From: an uncultured Sphaerochaeta sp.
Lineage (GTDB): Bacteria; Spirochaetota; Spirochaetia; Sphaerochaetales; Sphaerochaetaceae
DNA: 64,000 nucleotides
Assembly (NCBI RefSeq): GCF_963666015.1
Contig: NZ_OY762555.1
Coordinates: 2,356,001 to 2,420,000, forward strand
Reading direction: 5' to 3'
Shown here: positions 35,129 to 43,984 of the stretch, piece by piece
Layout: every line of letters starts with the position of its first letter
Position numbering within the stretch: position 1 is the first letter of the stretch
Notes under the pieces: generated by a model
What the model was told of the DNA's origin: nothing
Seen by the model: the letters and a program-made list of their open reading frames with translations, nothing else
Database searches by the model: none
Translations under genes and position numbers: made by a program

Positions 35129-35593
35129 ATGAACCTAGATGCTACTACCCAGCCGATGATCGATCCCCTTATCTGGCACACTTTTCCAGACGAGAAAGAC
35201 GGTATCATGCCTGATGAAATATGGAAGTGCGGCCCCTTGGTCTGTACCTTACTCAAGAATCCCGCATGCAGGAATGGTGAGCAACTTGTTTCCATACCTT
35301 ACTCGATGATCGTCAAGAGAGATGGTGCTATTATTTTGGCTGTTTCTCTTGAAAAGGAAGATCTCAGAGCACTCTCATACAAGTTGGGGATATCCCTCAG
35401 GGAGATGCAAGAGGAATATAATACCAAAGGTAACTTCTCTGAAGTCAGGGGATATGTATATTCCAACGTGACTCGGGAAGACCTTGGTATCTATGATGAG
35501 GATATGGATGTGCAAAGCATCAGGATATTCTTCCTTGAAACAGTCTGTGACACCTTCGACATACTCTCTGAGCCAGTGCAGGTTACAACGTAA
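35129..35593 (+). CDS. hypothetical protein, 154 aa
   Basis: I do not recognise this protein. It is acidic and soluble, without signal peptide or membrane segment, and has three cysteines in the first half (WKCGPLVCTLLKNPACRN). A strong AGGAGG precedes the ATG, and codon use resembles its neighbours, so it is likely real. It follows the YihY-type gene by 53 nt. Its last 11 bases overlap the lipoprotein gene on the opposite strand. Confidence 0.6.
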   Translation: MNLDATTQPMIDPLIWHTFPDEKDGIMPDEIWKCGPLVCTLLKNPACRNGEQLVSIPYSMIVKRDGAIILAVSLEKEDLRALSYKLGISLREMQEEYNTKGNFSEVRGYVYSNVTREDLGIYDEDMDVQSIRIFFLETVCDTFDILSEPVQVTT

Positions 35594-35984
35594 ACACAAA
35601 GTTCCCTGTCACATTCAGCCTGGTGTTGATCTTAGAGGAGTCCTTTCGGTAGGGAAACAGAATGCCGGTGCTTCCTTCCTGAAGTTCCTTGGGAAGATGC
35701 AACAATGCGTACTCTTCAGTTGCCACCAGGGTTGTATATCCCTCTCTGGCTTCAAGGCTATAAAGGGCATGGATCAGTATTCCTTCCAACTCAATTGTTA
35801 CGATATCGCCCAAGGAGTATCCCGCGTCCTGAAGCACCCCTCGATTCACAGAGAGCCCTAACAGTTGCTCAGCTGGGGACTCAGTTATGGAGAGGGGCAC
35901 TGCAACAGGCTTTCTTACGGTGGTACAGGAGGGGAGCAACACCAAGGCGGTTGCAAGTATCGCATATACGGTTATTCTTTTCAT
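35583..35984 (-). CDS. putative lipoprotein, 133 aa
   Basis: A short exported protein with an N-terminal signal (MKRITVYAILATALVLLPSC) ending in a lipobox-like LPSC, so it is probably lipidated at Cys20. The rest is a small soluble domain with segments YSLGDIVTIELEG and GSTGILFPYRKD; no family recognised. It lies just downstream of the Crp/Fnr gene (2 nt), so it may be in that operon. Confidence 0.62.
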   Translation of the reverse strand: MKRITVYAILATALVLLPSCTTVRKPVAVPLSITESPAEQLLGLSVNRGVLQDAGYSLGDIVTIELEGILIHALYSLEAREGYTTLVATEEYALLHLPKELQEGSTGILFPYRKDSSKINTRLNVTGNFVFTL

Positions 35985-35986
35985 AA

Positions 35987-36652
35987 TCAGTTCTCCTCGA
36001 GCAGGGTAAATGTGCTCTTATGATAATCCACTAATCCTTCACCGCGCATCTTTGAGAGTTCGCTGGACATCGCGCTTCTCTCCACACAGAGATAGTCTGC
36101 AAGATGTTGCCGGTCAAAAGGAATGGTGAATTTTTTCTTGTTTCCCTGCCGCTTCGATTCAGCAGAGAGGTAGGAGAGTAATTTCTCCCGTGTACTACGC
36201 TTCGTGATGTGATTGATTTTTTTCATCAACTCCAGATTCTTGTGACTGAGTAATTTTACTAGGTTTTCAATCAGCATATGATGATACACACAGTTTATGC
36301 TGCAGGTGGTTACAATCTTATTAATATTCAGGAAGAGGATGGTGGTGGGCTGGGATGTGATGGCAGATACTTCACTGGGGGATTGGGTAAAGGCAACAGT
36401 CTCTGCAAAGGTATCCCCCACCCCAATATTGGTCACAACTGTTCTGTTTCCCCAGAAATCGTGACGGACGATATTGACTGATCCCTGAAGGACGATTCCC
36501 ATTTCATCGGTGAAATCTCCTTCATCAATGATGGTGTAGTCCTTGGGGAAATTACTGGTCCTACTCTTTAAGCAACCGAGCAAGTGGGGTAATTCATGTG
36601 CTGCTATTTCCTTGAAAAGATGAGAATGGTGTACTACTTCGTAGATATTCAT
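35987..36652 (-). CDS. Crp/Fnr-family transcription regulator
   Basis: A 221-residue regulator. The cyclic-nucleotide-binding-like domain (about 15-130, with IIDEGDFTDEMGIVLQGSVNI and GVGDTFAETVAF) is followed by the winged helix (PFDRQHLADYLCVERSAMSSELSKMRGEGLV). The Fnr-type N-terminal cysteine cluster is not present, so the signal is not a classic Fnr cluster. Start ATG 36652 has AAGGTGG nearby; 29 more open codons upstream lack support. It is divergent from the ferredoxin-type gene. In anaerobes this pair is often near hcp, pointing to nitrosative stress, but hcp is not seen here. Confidence 0.85.
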   Translation of the reverse strand: MNIYEVVHHSHLFKEIAAHELPHLLGCLKSRTSNFPKDYTIIDEGDFTDEMGIVLQGSVNIVRHDFWGNRTVVTNIGVGDTFAETVAFTQSPSEVSAITSQPTTILFLNINKIVTTCSINCVYHHMLIENLVKLLSHKNLELMKKINHITKRSTREKLLSYLSAESKRQGNKKKFTIPFDRQHLADYLCVERSAMSSELSKMRGEGLVDYHKSTFTLLEEN

Positions 36653-36668
36653 AAACCACCTTCTGTTT

Positions 36669-36684
36669 TGTTGTAAATCCAACA
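36669..36684. promoter_or_regulatory. inverted repeat, candidate Crp/Fnr site
   Basis: TGTTG-TAAATC-CAACA, a perfect 5-6-5 inverted repeat. Its centre (36676.5) is about 41.5 bp before the start predicted from TATCAT at 36706-36711, the class II activator position. It also lies just upstream of the divergent regulator gene. Confidence 0.55.
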
Positions 36685-36705
36685 TATTAATAGATGAGCA
36701 CATGG

Positions 36706-36711
36706 TATCAT
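36706..36711 (+). promoter_or_regulatory. -10 element of ferredoxin-type gene
   Basis: TATCAT without a recognisable -35, as expected for an activator-dependent promoter. Confidence 0.45.
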
Positions 36712-36740
36712 AACCCACATAACAAGACAATGGAGTCAAT

Positions 36741-37442
36741 ATGATCAGACAGATGATAACTATAGATGAAGAGCTGTGTAATGGGTGTGGGTTGTGCGTG
36801 AGTGCCTGCCAAGAGGGAGCTATTGGTCTGGTAAACGGTAAAGCGGTACTTCTCAGGGAAGATTACTGTGACGGGTTGGGCAATTGCTTGCCTGTCTGCC
36901 CAACTGGAGCAATTACCTTCGAAGAGCGGGAAGCTCCTGCATTCGACCATGAAGCGGTAGAGAAGTTCATGGACGCTGAGAAGCCTGTCTTCAGTTGCCC
37001 GGGTAGCCAGATCAAGGTGATGAAGCAGGAGGAGAAGAAAGAGGGCTTAACCCCAAAGACAAATAGTACTCCCCAGCAGAGCCAACTCCGACAGTGGCCG
37101 GTACAGATCAAGCTGGCTGCCCCGAATGCCGGATTCTTCAACAACTGTGATCTGCTTATCGCAGCAGACTGCGCAGCATATGCTTATGGTGATTTCCACA
37201 ACACCTTCATCAAGAACAGGGTCACCCTTATCGGTTGTCCCAAGCTCGATGCAGGGGACTATGCAGAGAAACTCACTGAGATCTTTACCAATCATGATAT
37301 CAGGAGCATCACGGTCGCAAGAATGGAAGTTCCTTGCTGTGGTGGCCTCGATGGGGCAGTGAAGCGTGCCATTGCAGCCAGTGGGAAGATTATTCCCCTT
37401 GCCGTGGTAACGCTCTCCACAGAAGGGGAAATTCTCCGCTAG
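36741..37442 (+). CDS. 4Fe-4S ferredoxin-type protein with C-terminal cysteine domain
   Basis: A 233-residue protein. Residues 1-60 are a ferredoxin domain: CNGCGLCVSACQEG supplies one full set, and the second motif CDGLGNCLPVCPTGAI has the C-x5-C-x3-CP form seen in this family. The C-terminal domain has conserved cysteines, including IGCPKLDA and VPCCGGL. Likely an electron carrier or redox sensor partner. GGAG precedes ATG 36741. Divergent from the Crp/Fnr regulator, and probably controlled by it. Its last 4 bases overlap the convergent barrel gene. Confidence 0.82.
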   Translation: MIRQMITIDEELCNGCGLCVSACQEGAIGLVNGKAVLLREDYCDGLGNCLPVCPTGAITFEEREAPAFDHEAVEKFMDAEKPVFSCPGSQIKVMKQEEKKEGLTPKTNSTPQQSQLRQWPVQIKLAAPNAGFFNNCDLLIAADCAAYAYGDFHNTFIKNRVTLIGCPKLDAGDYAEKLTEIFTNHDIRSITVARMEVPCCGGLDGAVKRAIAASGKIIPLAVVTLSTEGEILR

Positions 37443-38545
37443 AAGATCCAGGAAGCTCCAAGCGAGAGGGAGACGCTTCCATCAATAGGGCCATATGAAG
37501 AAGGAACCTTTCCCTTCCAGCTGAATAAGTCGTCTTCTTCTCCGAAGGGAGCACTAAGGAAGCCTAGGAGGCTGAAGCCTTCAAGTACTGCCCAGTTTAC
37601 CCCGAGTGTTGCATTGAAGGAAAGATCCAACGGACTGATGATCGTTCTCAGGGACCAGGAGAGACTGGAGGTAGGGTTGTAGACCAGCTCAGGATAGAGC
37701 AGCAGTGGGCAGTCCTCATCATCTTGGCTTTCTGTCTTCCAGTTTCCTGCAGGGCGAGTCAGGAATTCCAGCCGAAGGGATACGTTCTTATCATCCTCCA
37801 GATATTGGATGTGGAACAATCCACCGGTAATTACCCAGGAATCCAGTGTTTCTTCCCCGATATCTCCACTCTGTGGAATGGCAAGGGAAGAGGAAAGGTA
37901 CCAGTCCGGTCCTATGTTCCCCTGTAGGCTTATATAGGGCTTATGGAGGCGCTCACGCTCATAACTGGTAAGATAGCCTGCCTCAACCTTGGTATCCTGT
38001 ACGGTGGTGTAAAAACGAGCCCCTCCTCCCATATGATCAATCTGCATGTCCGGCGATGGAAGTACAACAGCCTCAGCGAAGCTGAAGAATCCAAGAGGGT
38101 AGTTCAGGCTGACCAGGAGCCCCGTCTCACTGCGAAGCTCTGATTGAGTCAATGTAACAGAGGTGTCATTGCTCCCGTAGAGCACATCACCAGCATTGAA
38201 AAGCATTCCATCCCCCCAAGAGAGGCGGGTTTTTCCAGCCGTCAGGCGGAAGGAAGGGAAGCGTGCCTTGAAGTAAGCTTTGTGAAGGATGTCTTCATAG
38301 ATTGCATCAGGAGAAGCACTCAGATTTGTTGGGGTTTTCAGGACTACTTCCCCGCGTACATTGCCACTCCTTTCTGAGCTGATCGAGAGACTCAGGGAGG
38401 GAGCCATTGCTTCGTTCCACTGATCAGTGGATGGAGTATAGCTGATTGAGCTCAGCAACTGCATCTCAATCACTGGATTTTCAGCGGCACTCAGGGTGAG
38501 TCCAATACAAAGCAAGAGTAATAGAAGCAGAGACTTTCTTACCAT
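37439..38545 (-). CDS. outer-membrane beta-barrel protein of ABC/LolA-like module
   Basis: A 368-residue exported protein with a strong signal peptide (MVRKSLLLLLLLCIG...) and alternating amphipathic strands, ending in LGASWIF. The segment LSWGDGMLFNAGDVLYGSND recalls the W-G ... D-V-L signature of DUF1302-like barrels and has a counterpart in the barrel of the MMPL module. It is the last gene of the seven-gene operon and overlaps the LolA-like gene by 7 nt. Likely the outer-membrane end of a trans-envelope system; the cargo is unknown. Confidence 0.72.
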   Translation of the reverse strand: MVRKSLLLLLLLCIGLTLSAAENPVIEMQLLSSISYTPSTDQWNEAMAPSLSLSISSERSGNVRGEVVLKTPTNLSASPDAIYEDILHKAYFKARFPSFRLTAGKTRLSWGDGMLFNAGDVLYGSNDTSVTLTQSELRSETGLLVSLNYPLGFFSFAEAVVLPSPDMQIDHMGGGARFYTTVQDTKVEAGYLTSYERERLHKPYISLQGNIGPDWYLSSSLAIPQSGDIGEETLDSWVITGGLFHIQYLEDDKNVSLRLEFLTRPAGNWKTESQDDEDCPLLLYPELVYNPTSSLSWSLRTIISPLDLSFNATLGVNWAVLEGFSLLGFLSAPFGEEDDLFSWKGKVPSSYGPIDGSVSLSLGASWIF

Positions 38546-39282
38546 GTCAGATTCTCCAAGGTGAATAAGTTTCTATCGAGTGCGATGTCTACTTCCAAGG
38601 TATCGAGGGTCATCCATGTTGCACTGTTACTCTTCATCGCATCCTCTATACGGGTCTCTTTTGGTAGGGTTCTTCTATCTACCATCAGGGTATCGAGCAC
38701 CTCCATCTCCTTGAGTAGGCGACCGTGACTGGTAGAATACTCACCTTTCCACGTCAGGAAGGTCTCTTTGTCCACCCATATTTTCTGGACAGGGTAGGCA
38801 ACCTGCCTTGTTTTTGCCGTAAGGGTCAGAATATGACAATCCCTTCCATTGATGGTCTCACTGCCATCAAGTGTCACGGTATAGTCATCAAGGGTAGTTT
38901 TCTCTTCCGTCATATCCTCATAGGAGAGATCGCTGCCAAGTACTGACTGTCTGAGTGCTGCTCCTTGCAACCTGATCAACTCTTCGGCATCAGGGTAGAA
39001 AAGATAGAGACTTCCCTTGGTCCTGAGTATCTTCTGCCCCCGTTCAGCGATGCTGGTGAATTCAATAAGGGAATCGGTAGTTCCTCGGGCCCAGGCCTTG
39101 AACGTGCTCTCCTTTGTTCCAAATCGGTCAGTTGTTTTGATTGACCCGGTGGAGTAGGAGGTTTCAAAGGTGGCCTGTGCGTCCATTTCCCTGACAATCT
39201 CCTCGGCGGTGATTGCAAACAGGGAAACAGGAAGGAAGAGTATGGTGAGTCCTAGCAGGACCATGATAATACGTTTAGACAT
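38539..39282 (-). CDS. LolA-like outer-membrane lipoprotein-sorting protein
   Basis: A 247-residue exported protein of the LolA/LolB fold. Signal peptide at residues 1-22 (MSKRIIMVLLGLTILF...), then ITAEEIVREMDAQ and beta strands. Landmarks are GSLYLFYPDAEELIRLQG, GSDLSYEDMTEE and CHILTLTAKTRQ. The last two have parallels in the second LolA-like protein at 53.4-54.1 kb (GSDFSYSDMAS). Start ATG 39282 has GGAGG upstream. It overlaps the permease gene by 8 nt and the barrel gene by 7 nt. It probably carries a lipid or lipidated cargo across the periplasm. Confidence 0.82.
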   Translation of the reverse strand: MSKRIIMVLLGLTILFLPVSLFAITAEEIVREMDAQATFETSYSTGSIKTTDRFGTKESTFKAWARGTTDSLIEFTSIAERGQKILRTKGSLYLFYPDAEELIRLQGAALRQSVLGSDLSYEDMTEEKTTLDDYTVTLDGSETINGRDCHILTLTAKTRQVAYPVQKIWVDKETFLTWKGEYSTSHGRLLKEMEVLDTLMVDRRTLPKETRIEDAMKSNSATWMTLDTLEVDIALDRNLFTLENLTW

Positions 39283-40510
39283 AGCGTAGTGCCTCCACAA
39301 TTTCTATTTTTGAAGCTTTTCTGGATGGAATGAGCGTAGAGAGAGATGAGATAAGGATTGCATAGATCCATACAAAGAGAGCAGTGAACCAGTTGACCCG
39401 AGGAAAGAGAATGGAGGATACCTCCATATCAACACCACTCATTGCCTCGGTAAAATTGAGTCCGGTCTTGCTGAGTATATAGACAATCAATACGCCAAGA
39501 AGGGTTCCCAGTGTGGATCCAGCAACGCTGATAAAGGTGCCTTCCAAGAGGAAAAGCCTGGTGAGTTCCTTGCCTTGCATTCCCAGGGCTCCCAAGGTTC
39601 CAATCTCACGCACTCTCTCATAGATAACCATCATCGTGGTATTGATGATGACCGTGCTTCCCAGAACAAAGAAGATGGCTCCCATCACGTAGTAGATGAA
39701 CTTGGCAATGGAGAGGAATGTATACATCATATTCAGATCCTTCCATGCCCGTGTTTCAGTATTAAGTGAGAGTTGTTCTTCCAAGGCTGTTTCCACTGCG
39801 AGTGCAACATCCCGCTCATTATACCCGTCTTCAGTGAGCAATAGGATTTCCTGGGTATGCCCATCCATCCTCAGGAGGTATTGGGCCCGATCAATGGGAA
39901 CATACACCGTCTTGGCACTCAGTCCTCCCACGGGGAAGGCCGCAATACCGACAATGGTGAATGTCATGGCATTGGAACCCCTCAGTGCGGTGGATGTGAG
40001 CATGGTCACCTTGTCCCCCAGTGAGAGCCCAAGGTCATGGGCAAGGAATTTGCCCATCAACAGTTCATTGGCTCCGGATTCAGGGATTCTTCCTTCATCC
40101 ACGATGGCAGGGAAGTCAACGAAGGCCTGTTCCGTGTTGAAATCAACACCGACTCCCATGGCACCATTGTTTTTCTCATCAATGTACAGATTGGCCGGAA
40201 AGTTGATCCGCGCTGTAGCTGCTTTAACTCCTTCGACAGCAGAGGCAACAGAGAGGACCTGTTCGGCATCCAAGCTTAGGTGCAGTGGGTTGTATCGCTC
40301 GTACTTCTCATAATCTGCATGTCTGATTCTTACCTCTCCGGTGTAATAGCTGGTAAGATTGGTAGCCATGTCCGTTTCCATGGTCTCAAGCAATGCCAGT
40401 AGTGCCATGATTGCCATTGCTGAAACAGCAATTGCTACAGCAGAGAGGATGGAGCGACGGAGATTCCTGAACACATTGCGAAAAGCTACAGCTGGTAATT
40501 TAATCGTCAT
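39275..40510 (-). CDS. FtsX/LolE-type ABC transporter permease
   Basis: A 411-residue permease of the MacB/LolCE class: one N-terminal helix (about 20-42), a large periplasmic domain (about 45-265), then three C-terminal helices. The FtsX-domain signature MMVIYERVREIGTLGALGM is clear. It differs from the neighbouring permease (about equal length), so the transporter is probably a heterodimer like LolC-LolE. It overlaps the LolA-like gene by 8 nt and follows the other permease by 9 nt. Confidence 0.88.
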   Translation of the reverse strand: MTIKLPAVAFRNVFRNLRRSILSAVAIAVSAMAIMALLALLETMETDMATNLTSYYTGEVRIRHADYEKYERYNPLHLSLDAEQVLSVASAVEGVKAATARINFPANLYIDEKNNGAMGVGVDFNTEQAFVDFPAIVDEGRIPESGANELLMGKFLAHDLGLSLGDKVTMLTSTALRGSNAMTFTIVGIAAFPVGGLSAKTVYVPIDRAQYLLRMDGHTQEILLLTEDGYNERDVALAVETALEEQLSLNTETRAWKDLNMMYTFLSIAKFIYYVMGAIFFVLGSTVIINTTMMVIYERVREIGTLGALGMQGKELTRLFLLEGTFISVAGSTLGTLLGVLIVYILSKTGLNFTEAMSGVDMEVSSILFPRVNWFTALFVWIYAILISSLSTLIPSRKASKIEIVEALRYV

Positions 40511-40519
40511 CGTCTTCTC

Positions 40520-41767
40520 CTATTGATGGTGCAAGCACGTGGGGATGTCGAGTTTCAGAGCTCTTCTGATGGGAAGGACTGCTACAAGCATGGAGAGGAA
40601 TATACCGGCAGTGAAGGCCTTGAGTATGGTGGTGAAGTTCCAAGCTCCTCGCATGATACTCGAAATCCTGAACCCTATATCCATATCCCTGAACATAAAC
40701 CCAAAGTCGAAGCCTGTGTTCACCAGGTAGATATTTACCAGGCTTCCCAGAGCTATTCCTACGACAGACCCAATGAGTCCGATGCCTCCGGCTTCAAAGA
40801 GGAAGGAGAGAAGTATGTCACGGTCCCTCATGCCGAGGGCACGCATCATACCAAGCTCTCTCATTCTCTCATACATCGCCATCAACATGGTGTTGGAGAC
40901 TCCTACAGCTGCGATGATGAAGACAAGGAAGAGAATCATTCCTGTTCCCCCTTGTTTGGCTTCCACGAGTGCCAGGTAGTCTCGAGCAAGATCTTCCCAG
41001 GTGAAGACACTGAACCCTTCAGGGAGTTTTGCTTGCAATGTGGCTTTCGCTTGTTCAAGGTTGGTTTTTTCAGGGAGGACGATATCGATACTTGTTACCG
41101 AATCTTCCATTCCAAGGTACGTGCCTGCAGCTGTGATATCCATCATGATGAGTGTTCGGTTCACGTTGGGGTTGGGGCAGTTCACGATACCGACAATTTG
41201 CATATCGAATGCCTCGTAGAAGCCTCCTTTGCCTCTGGTAAGCAAGGTAACCCAGTAACCGACCTCTGCCCCTATGTCTTCAGCAAACCAGCTGCCCAAT
41301 ACCACTCCGTCCATCTCACCTGGTTCGAGGTGTCGTCCTTCCACCAAGGTATCTTCGAAACGATAGACCTCAAAATCTTGTTTGGGATCGATGGCCGTCA
41401 CTCTGACACTCATATTGCCGTCTTCACCAAAATCATCACTATAGAGAATCATATCAGCGGCGAAGGTGGTTCTCACGGTCGCAACCCCTTGTTCTTCCTC
41501 TACCAATGGAATGATGGATTCAGGATTTTCTATGCTGGCCTCTAGAGGGAGATATGCACGATCTTCCCAATACCCATCAGCATAGATACGCAGGGAGGCT
41601 GTCTCATACCATCGGAGGTTGCGCATCGATTCCAGTGTAGCCCCCCCGAGAATGGAATCAACGATGATGTACATCATCAATCCTACTGCGATGGCTACTG
41701 CGGTGATAATCGTACGTCGCTTGTAGCGACTGAGATTCTTCACTGCCAATTGCAGGATAAATTTCAT
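40520..41767 (-). CDS. FtsX/LolC-type ABC transporter permease
   Basis: A 415-residue permease with the same topology as its neighbour: N-terminal helix (NLSRYKRRTIITAVAIAVGL), periplasmic domain, then three helices with MLMAMYERMRELGMMRALGM. It is 2 nt after the ATPase gene. Together with the ATPase and LolA-like gene it gives the full set for a Lol-type or MacB-type mechanotransmission transporter that extracts cargo from the outer leaflet of the inner membrane. A long opposite-strand open frame across it is not a gene. Confidence 0.88.
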   Translation of the reverse strand: MKFILQLAVKNLSRYKRRTIITAVAIAVGLMMYIIVDSILGGATLESMRNLRWYETASLRIYADGYWEDRAYLPLEASIENPESIIPLVEEEQGVATVRTTFAADMILYSDDFGEDGNMSVRVTAIDPKQDFEVYRFEDTLVEGRHLEPGEMDGVVLGSWFAEDIGAEVGYWVTLLTRGKGGFYEAFDMQIVGIVNCPNPNVNRTLIMMDITAAGTYLGMEDSVTSIDIVLPEKTNLEQAKATLQAKLPEGFSVFTWEDLARDYLALVEAKQGGTGMILFLVFIIAAVGVSNTMLMAMYERMRELGMMRALGMRDRDILLSFLFEAGGIGLIGSVVGIALGSLVNIYLVNTGFDFGFMFRDMDIGFRISSIMRGAWNFTTILKAFTAGIFLSMLVAVLPIRRALKLDIPTCLHHQ

Positions 41768-41769
41768 TA

Positions 41770-42453
41770 CTACCTCCTCTCGTCACTGACAATGGCCCCG
41801 TCATGCAGTTGTACAAGGCGGGAGGCGTAGTCCATGACCATCTGGTCGTGTGTGGAGAAGATGAACGTGGTATGATATTTCTCGTTCATGCGTTTCATCA
41901 GCTTGAGAATCTCTTCGCCAGTCTTGGAATCCAGATTGGCAGTCGGTTCATCAGCGAGGATGATCTGTGGGTTCTTTACGAGCGCTCGGGCGATGGCTAT
42001 TCTCTGTTGTTGCCCACCGCTGAGCTTTGCGGGACGTCGGTCCTCCATCCCCTCCAGACCAACTTCCTTGAGTACCTCATAGGTGCGTCTCTTGACTTCA
42101 CTCTCACTGACATCAAGTAAGGAGAGTACAAAGCTGACATTCTCGTAGGCTGAGAGGACTGGGATCAAGTTATAGGTCTGGAAAATGAAACCAAGATTGT
42201 TTCGCCTAAACGCGGTTTTCTCTCCTTTGTCCATCTTGCTGATTGCGGCATCATTGATGAAGATTTCTCCCTCATCCAGACCATCTATACAACCAATAAG
42301 ATTGAGCAATGTGGTCTTTCCGGATCCTGAGGGTCCTGCAATGGAGAGAAACTCACCTGCTTCAATATTCAGGGAGACTTTTTTCAACGCCTTGACTACG
42401 GTTTCACCTGTCTTATAGTTTCTCGATACTTTTTCAATTCTGATCATGCTCAT
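41770..42453 (-). CDS. LolD/MacB-type ABC transporter ATPase
   Basis: A 227-residue ATPase. Walker [13 protein letters not shown] near residue 40, Q-loop in [19 protein letters not shown], signature [15 protein letters not shown], Walker [13 protein letters not shown], and H-loop FSTHDQMV. These are typical of the MacB/LolD/FtsE branch. Start ATG 42453 has AAGGAAG upstream and lies inside the end of the slipin gene (20-nt overlap); a second ATG at 42447 is also possible. It powers the two permeases that follow. Confidence 0.92.
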   Translation of the reverse strand: MSMIRIEKVSRNYKTGETVVKALKKVSLNIEAGEFLSIAGPSGSGKTTLLNLIGCIDGLDEGEIFINDAAISKMDKGEKTAFRRNNLGFIFQTYNLIPVLSAYENVSFVLSLLDVSESEVKRRTYEVLKEVGLEGMEDRRPAKLSGGQQQRIAIARALVKNPQIILADEPTANLDSKTGEEILKLMKRMNEKYHTTFIFSTHDQMVMDYASRLVQLHDGAIVSDERR

Positions 42454-43546
42454 CTTCTGGTACTTCCTTCTCACTGTTTCGTTTAGCTTGTTCTGTCTTC
42501 TGCATTGCTGCTGTTCCCATGACCGCCCCAAAATCCATATGGTCCAGGATTGATGCCGGCATCAACATCATTGAATTGTTCTGCCTTATTCCCTCATACA
42601 CCATGTTCATCGACCTAAGTTGAAGTGCGATCGGGTCATTGGCGTATTCAGCTGAAGCCTCGGTAAATTTTTTGGCAATCTCAACCTCTGCAGCACCCAA
42701 TATGATTCTGGACTCCTTCTCACGCTCAGCCTGTGCTTGCTTGCTCAGCGCATTCTCCAGTTCCTTTGGGATGATGATATCGGTAATTTCTATTGAGAGG
42801 ATGGTAACTCCCCATGGATTGGTCTTGGCATCAAGGGCTTGTTGTATCTCCCGTCCAAGCTCTTCACGTTCGCTGAGTAGACTTCTCAGGTAGTGCTTGC
42901 CGATAGAATCGCGGAGTGCTGTCTGGGCGGAGAGGATGACTGCCTCAGTGTAATCCTCTACTTCCAGAATGGCCTTCTTTGCATCCCAGATCATCCAGAA
43001 AGCCAAGGCATCGACATGGACAGGAACCGTATCCTTGGTAAGTGTTTTCTCGGCACTGAAATCTGTTGCCCTGATACGGGTATCGATGAACTCAGCAGCC
43101 CGGTCAATTAGGGGGATAAGAAAAAATAGTCCAGGGCCCCTGACTGTCTGAAACTTACCCAATCTCAGAATGATGACCTTGTCCCAGTGGTAGACCAACT
43201 GGAAAGAGGATGAGATAAGAAGTCCAAGTGAGGAGAAAGCGGTTATAGGATAGAGATAGAGAGAGATTTCCCCGATTACATAGACCCAAAGGATGAGGAT
43301 AATGGCCATTACCAAAGCCCATAGTGGGAAGAGTGCTATAATGATGGCAGCAGAAAAAGCCGCGGTGCTGACCATGACAATAGCCTCATGGGACATGTTG
43401 GGATAGAGCAGGAGTTGCAGAATGGCACCTCCTGCGAGAAAGAGTGCCAACACCAAGAAGGAGAGAGCTCCATAGTTGAAGTCCTTCTTCAGGGTAAACC
43501 CTTTCATGTTCTTGATACGTTCAATTTTTTTCTTGTACAGGTTCAT
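42434..43546 (-). CDS. slipin (SPFH/stomatin family) with extended membrane region
   Basis: A 370-residue SPFH protein. Instead of the usual single N-terminal hairpin it has about four hydrophobic segments in the first ~125 residues. The SPFH domain follows (VIILRLGKFQTVRGPGLFFLIPLIDRA ... RIRATDFSAEKTLTKDTVPVHVDALAFW) and a coiled-coil part (ELENALSKQAQAEREKESRIILGAAEVEIAKKF). Slipins organise membrane microdomains, often in stress operons. It sits 2 nt after the GntR gene and overlaps the ATPase gene, so it is part of the ABC module. Its role may be to scaffold the transporter. Confidence 0.87.
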   Translation of the reverse strand: MNLYKKKIERIKNMKGFTLKKDFNYGALSFLVLALFLAGGAILQLLLYPNMSHEAIVMVSTAAFSAAIIIALFPLWALVMAIILILWVYVIGEISLYLYPITAFSSLGLLISSSFQLVYHWDKVIILRLGKFQTVRGPGLFFLIPLIDRAAEFIDTRIRATDFSAEKTLTKDTVPVHVDALAFWMIWDAKKAILEVEDYTEAVILSAQTALRDSIGKHYLRSLLSEREELGREIQQALDAKTNPWGVTILSIEITDIIIPKELENALSKQAQAEREKESRIILGAAEVEIAKKFTEASAEYANDPIALQLRSMNMVYEGIRQNNSMMLMPASILDHMDFGAVMGTAAMQKTEQAKRNSEKEVPEDEHDQN

Positions 43547-43548
43547 GA

Positions 43549-43962
43549 TTATTCCCCTTGTGTATGTACTTCATTTCCCATGTCTTTGATGGCCGCGATC
43601 AATTCGCTCGGCTGGAATCCATAGGAGGAAGCTTTTGTGATATATTCCTTGGTGATCTGGGAAAGGATACGTTCCCGTTCGATCCCATCAATACTGACTT
43701 CCTTATCACTGATGTAAGTTCCTGAACCTTGTTGTGTCACCACGATGTTCCTGATTTCCATCTCTGCGTATGCTCTGGCAACCGTGTTCGGGTTGACGCT
43801 TAAATCCACCGCCAGTGCTCGAACAGTAGGAAGCTGGGAGCCCTTCCCCAGTCTGCCATCGGCAATGGCCATCTCCACCTGGAAGATGATCTGCTTATAG
43901 AAAGGCACACCACTCTTTACATCCAGACTGAATTCCAACTTCGGCTCGATCTTGGCCACCAT
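43549..43962 (-). CDS. GntR-family regulator, YtrA type
   Basis: A 137-residue regulator: winged-helix DNA-binding domain (PFYKQIIFQVEMAIADGRLGKGSQLPTVRALAVDLSVNPNTVARAYAEME) with only a short C-terminal dimerisation helix, the mark of the YtrA subfamily, which normally represses a linked ABC transporter operon. Start ATG 43962 has GAGG 6 nt upstream; ATG 43974 is also in frame but without support. It is the first gene of the operon and most likely represses itself through the palindrome in its promoter. Confidence 0.88.
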   Translation of the reverse strand: MVAKIEPKLEFSLDVKSGVPFYKQIIFQVEMAIADGRLGKGSQLPTVRALAVDLSVNPNTVARAYAEMEIRNIVVTQQGSGTYISDKEVSIDGIERERILSQITKEYITKASSYGFQPSELIAAIKDMGNEVHTQGE

Positions 43963-43984
43963 TGCTCTCCTCATTTCTTGTACT

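Noticed and set aside
40523..41545. 340-codon open frame on the plus strand opposite the LolC-type permease
   Set aside because: It mirrors the permease codon phase, has a His/Ser/Cys-rich gene-unlike composition and no ribosome binding site; the permease on the minus strand has clear family motifs.
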